Part shown: positions 34,581 through 37,465 of the stretch, one piece after another
How positions within the stretch are numbered: the first letter of the stretch is position 1
Layout: every line of letters starts with the position of its first letter
DNA from: Candidatus Desulfofervidaceae bacterium
Lineage (GTDB): Bacteria; Desulfobacterota; Desulfofervidia; Desulfofervidales; Desulfofervidaceae
NCBI GenBank assembly: GCA_027064585.1
Contig: JAMOPI010000021.1
Span: 1-37,465 of the forward strand
DNA: 37,465 nucleotides
Direction: 5' to 3'
The notes under the pieces: model-generated
What the model was told of the DNA's origin: nothing
What the model saw: only the letters and a program-made list of their open reading frames with translations
Database searches by the model: none
Translations under genes and position numbers: made by a program

Positions 34581-37355
34581 ATGAAGGGTGCTCTTTTTAG
34601 TAATTATTTTTTAGAAGAAGGAATAAAGGCTACCGAAGACTGGAAAAGATGTTCTAAAGAAGAATTGGATAACCTTTATTCCCAAATAAGTAAGATTTTT
34701 AAGTCATTCAGCCAGAGAAAAAAACCAGATGAAGCAGATACAGAAGACGGTTTAATTCGTCCTATTATAGAACTTCTTGGTTTTAAGTACTCAACGCAAA
34801 AATCTCCCTCTAGAAAGGGCAGGCAAGATGTTCCAGATTTTGTTCTATTTCCTGATGAAAAATCTAAAGAAGATTTTGATAGAGAATCTCATGACCGTAA
34901 ACCTTGGGATAAAGTCATCTGTATTTTAGAAGGAAAAAGATGGAAGAGGCATTTAGATAGAGGAGAGAAAACTGATTCTATAGACCCTCATATTCCTTCT
35001 AATCAAATTTTGAGATACCTTTCGGTGGCAGAACCTGCTTCAAATGGAAGGATAGTATGGGGAATGCTAACGAATGGAGAAAGCTGGAGGTTATACTACC
35101 ATCACTCTCCCTCAAGGGCAGAGGGATTTATTGAATTCAATCTAAACAAAATTTTGAAAGATGCCTCTTTAAAAGACCAATTTAAACTATTTTATCTCCT
35201 TTTCAGGAAGGAAGCCTTTATTCCTACTGTTTGGAGGCCTCACAAAACATTTCTGGAAGTAGCCCTTGAAGAAGGAAAACGATGGGAAGAAAAGGTATCA
35301 GAAGACCTTAAAGAGAAAATATTTTATGAAATTTTTCCCGATATAGCCAAGGGCTTTTTAAGAGAGGCGGAAGCAAGGGGGAAAAAGGTTGACGACAAAC
35401 TCTTACAAGAAATTTATAACAACACCTTGGTGCTGTTATATAGATTATTATTCACTTTTTATGCCGAAGACAGAGATCTTCTCCCTATAAGAAGCGAGGA
35501 ATACCAAAATTATTCCTTAAGTAAAATCCGAGACGAAATAGCCGAAAAGATTGACAGAGGGAAGGCGTTAAGTGAAATAGCTTCTTTCTATTGGGACCAA
35601 ATAAAAAATCTTTTCAAAATTATAAATAAAGGAGATAAAAGTTTGGGAGTGCCTCCTTATAATGGAGCTCTCTTTAATCCTCAGAAACATCCCTTTTTAG
35701 AAAATTATTCCGTTCCAGATAAGCTCCTAGTGCCGACTATTGATAAATTAAGCAGAGATTACACCGTAAAGCCCCCCAAAAGAATAAACTACAGGGACCT
35801 TTCGGTTAGACAGTTGGGGAGTATTTATGAAGGGCTACTTGAGTTTAAGTTAAAAATCGCCCAAACCCATCTTGGGGTAAAAAAAGTAAATGGAAAAGAG
35901 ATATATTATCCAGTAGAGGACGAAAGGAAGGCCAAGATTAAAAAAGGAGAGTTATATCTAACAAACGATAAATCAGAGCGCAAAGCTACCGGTTCTTATT
36001 ATACCCCTGACTACATTGTGCAATACATTGTCAAAAACTCTATAGAACCTTTTATCCAAGAAAAATTGCAAGAATTTGAAGAATGGAAGGAAAAATTAAG
36101 AACAAAAACTAAAAGTGAATTACAAAAACTGCTAAGAGAACATAATATCTCCTTTGACCCAAAGCGGTATGATGATAGTGGTGGTATTATAGGTAAACAA
36201 AGCGTCAATACTTATAAAAATGTTCTTTTAAAAGTAAAAGACCCAGCGGAGTCGGTACTGAAAATAAAGATTTTAGACCCAGCTATGGGAAGCGGGCATT
36301 TTCTTGTGGGGACGGTTGACTATCTCGCAGATAGGATACTTGAAATGTTAGCCGAAACCTCCGAGAAGAATTACTTCGGAGAAGAGATTTATCGTAGCCC
36401 GTTGCTAGATAAATTAGAGGATATAAGAAAACAAATTTTAACTAAAGCCCAAAAAGACGGTTACATAATTGATGAAACCAAACTTGAAGATAAAAACCTA
36501 ATCAAAAGAATTATCTTGAAGCGCTGTATTTATGGTGTTGATGTAAATCCCCTTGCGGTTGAACTCGCCAAAGTATCTCTATGGCTCCATAGTTTTACGG
36601 TAGGTGCTCCTCTTTCATTTTTAGATCATCACTTAAAGTGTGGCCATTCTCTCATTGGGGCTGACCCAGAAGATTTTAACAAAGTTTTAACTCCTCTCTT
36701 TGGCTTGCGATATGCTGGTCTTATGAACGCGGTGGAAATGATTGAAGAAATTCAAGCAATGACTGATGCCGATATATCAGAGGTAGAAGAGAGTGCGAGA
36801 ATCTATAGAGAAGTCACAAAACAACTTGAACCATATAAAAAACTTTTAGATATTTATACCGCTGAGTTTTTCTTAAAACCTAAGAAAAAATCTGATCTTA
36901 AAAAGTATCAATCACCTTTGCGTTTGCTTGATGGAACAAAAGGAAATCCTCTGGATATTATTTCGGGAAAAGCAAATCTAACACAAGAGGAACAAAATTT
37001 AATAAATACTGCTCTTAATCTTGCCCAAAATAAGCGATTCTTTCACTGGAAACTGGAATTTCCAGAAGTGTGGTATAAAAGGGAAAGTGGGAAAGCAAAT
37101 GGTGGATTTGATGTTGTGATTGGAAATCCTCCGTATGTTAGGATTCAAGAAATGAGGAAGAGCCATGTTGAAGAAGTTAACCTTTATAATGATTTTTTTA
37201 AAACTCCAACAGGTTCATACGATATCTATATCCTTTTTGTAGAAAAAGGTTTTACACTTTTGCATCAAACTGGCATCTTGGGATATATTCTACCTAACAA
37301 ATTTACTAAATTGGACTATGGTGCAAAATTAAGAAAACTAATTAGTCATCCCTGA
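34581..37355 (+). CDS. Type IIG-like restriction-modification protein (Eco57I-type methylase), apparently C-terminally truncated
   Basis: A combined nuclease-methyltransferase. The N-terminal PD-(D/E)XK-type domain shows Asp86 in VPDFVLF and Glu117/Lys119 in ILEGKRW. A long helical linker leads to an N6-adenine methylase: motif I is DPAMGSGHFLVG (Asp566), YGVDVNPLAVELAKVSLWL holds motif II, and the catalytic motif IV is GNPPYVRIQE (Asn849-Tyr852). After GILGYILPNKFTKLDYG the frame stops at residue 924, where family members continue for a few hundred residues with the target-recognition region. The end reads LRKLISHP, and the last few codons look unrelated, so I infer truncation by an insertion. 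Without specificity sequences it is probably inactive. The gene looks more A-rich than its neighbours, consistent with transfer. Confidence 0.8.
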   Translation: MKGALFSNYFLEEGIKATEDWKRCSKEELDNLYSQISKIFKSFSQRKKPDEADTEDGLIRPIIELLGFKYSTQKSPSRKGRQDVPDFVLFPDEKSKEDFDRESHDRKPWDKVICILEGKRWKRHLDRGEKTDSIDPHIPSNQILRYLSVAEPASNGRIVWGMLTNGESWRLYYHHSPSRAEGFIEFNLNKILKDASLKDQFKLFYLLFRKEAFIPTVWRPHKTFLEVALEEGKRWEEKVSEDLKEKIFYEIFPDIAKGFLREAEARGKKVDDKLLQEIYNNTLVLLYRLLFTFYAEDRDLLPIRSEEYQNYSLSKIRDEIAEKIDRGKALSEIASFYWDQIKNLFKIINKGDKSLGVPPYNGALFNPQKHPFLENYSVPDKLLVPTIDKLSRDYTVKPPKRINYRDLSVRQLGSIYEGLLEFKLKIAQTHLGVKKVNGKEIYYPVEDERKAKIKKGELYLTNDKSERKATGSYYTPDYIVQYIVKNSIEPFIQEKLQEFEEWKEKLRTKTKSELQKLLREHNISFDPKRYDDSGGIIGKQSVNTYKNVLLKVKDPAESVLKIKILDPAMGSGHFLVGTVDYLADRILEMLAETSEKNYFGEEIYRSPLLDKLEDIRKQILTKAQKDGYIIDETKLEDKNLIKRIILKRCIYGVDVNPLAVELAKVSLWLHSFTVGAPLSFLDHHLKCGHSLIGADPEDFNKVLTPLFGLRYAGLMNAVEMIEEIQAMTDADISEVEESARIYREVTKQLEPYKKLLDIYTAEFFLKPKKKSDLKKYQSPLRLLDGTKGNPLDIISGKANLTQEEQNLINTALNLAQNKRFFHWKLEFPEVWYKRESGKANGGFDVVIGNPPYVRIQEMRKSHVEEVNLYNDFFKTPTGSYDIYILFVEKGFTLLHQTGILGYILPNKFTKLDYGAKLRKLISHP

Positions 37356-37465
37356 AAAACGCTCTAAGCTACCATTTTATCACACATTTTTCTTGAAATA
37401 AGGCTGACAAAAATGCAAAGATATGCTAAAAATCAGTTTAAAACCTTGCAATTTGGGACATCAAA
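37356..37465 (+). other. Non-coding window edge, possible end of an inserted element
   Basis: 110 bases without a recognisable gene follow the abrupt stop of the restriction gene. The methylase similarity ends at about 37345, so the junction lies near there. AT-rich sequence leading to the edge could be the left end of an insertion sequence, but no inverted repeat, target duplication or transposase can be seen within the window. Confidence 0.3.

Overview
The window looks like chromosomal DNA of a thermophilic, strictly anaerobic, autotrophic or syntrophic bacterium of the former Deltaproteobacteria, such as a sulfate reducer. This is an inference. It rests on Hdr, ferredoxin-dependent 2-oxoacid oxidoreductase (POR) and tungsten-type aldehyde oxidoreductase (AOR) proteins, a CobA-HemD fusion for siroheme, a Gram-negative porin and heptose isomerase, and AT-rich, very compact coding. 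The Desulfofervidus lineage would fit, but I cannot test that here.

Layout. 1-4026: a secreted ABC-type substrate-binding protein followed by a hybrid PAS histidine kinase. 4085-6380 (+): an orphan PilC/GspF overlapping a GlcF-like iron-sulfur protein. 6316-10340 (-): a small secreted protein, purA, an exported DJ-1/PfpI protein, and a porin with its own terminator. 10565-13533 and on to 15061 (+): gmhA, a VapBC pair followed by a decayed third gene, an FmdB zinc ribbon, hemC and cobA-hemD. 14996-17259 (-): an M23 endopeptidase and a DHH-family pyrophosphatase. 17390-20150 (+): tadA, two tRNA-Ser genes, SRP RNA, dnaX and ybaB, an order close to the classical tadA-scr-dnaX-ybaB-recR block of Firmicutes. 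The 3' end of tadA lies inside the first tRNA gene.

20156-33502 (+) is the centrepiece. A consensus promoter precedes an 11.3-kb, nearly gapless run: aor1, ferredoxin 1, a tandem HdrA-HdrA fusion, porA, aor2, ferredoxin 2, hdrC, hdrB, porG, porD, porB. It continues into a polyprenyl diphosphate synthase and a cation exchanger. All four POR subunits are present, but porA is separated from porGDB by aor2, ferredoxin 2 and hdrCB. This argues for one electron-bifurcating or -confurcating assembly joining 2-oxoacid chemistry, aldehyde/carboxylate chemistry and a disulfide-type HdrB site. aor2 is a degenerate paralogue that appears to have lost its active site.

33506-34348 (-) is panB, converging on the exchanger with 3 bp between them. 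34581-37355 (+) is a type IIG-like restriction-methylation gene that stops abruptly just after methylase motif IV. The last 110 bases show no gene and may be the edge of an inserted element.

Recognisable promoters share a TTGaca-N17/18-TAtaaa pattern. In two cases (gmhA, tadA) the ATG falls where transcription should start, suggesting leaderless mRNAs.
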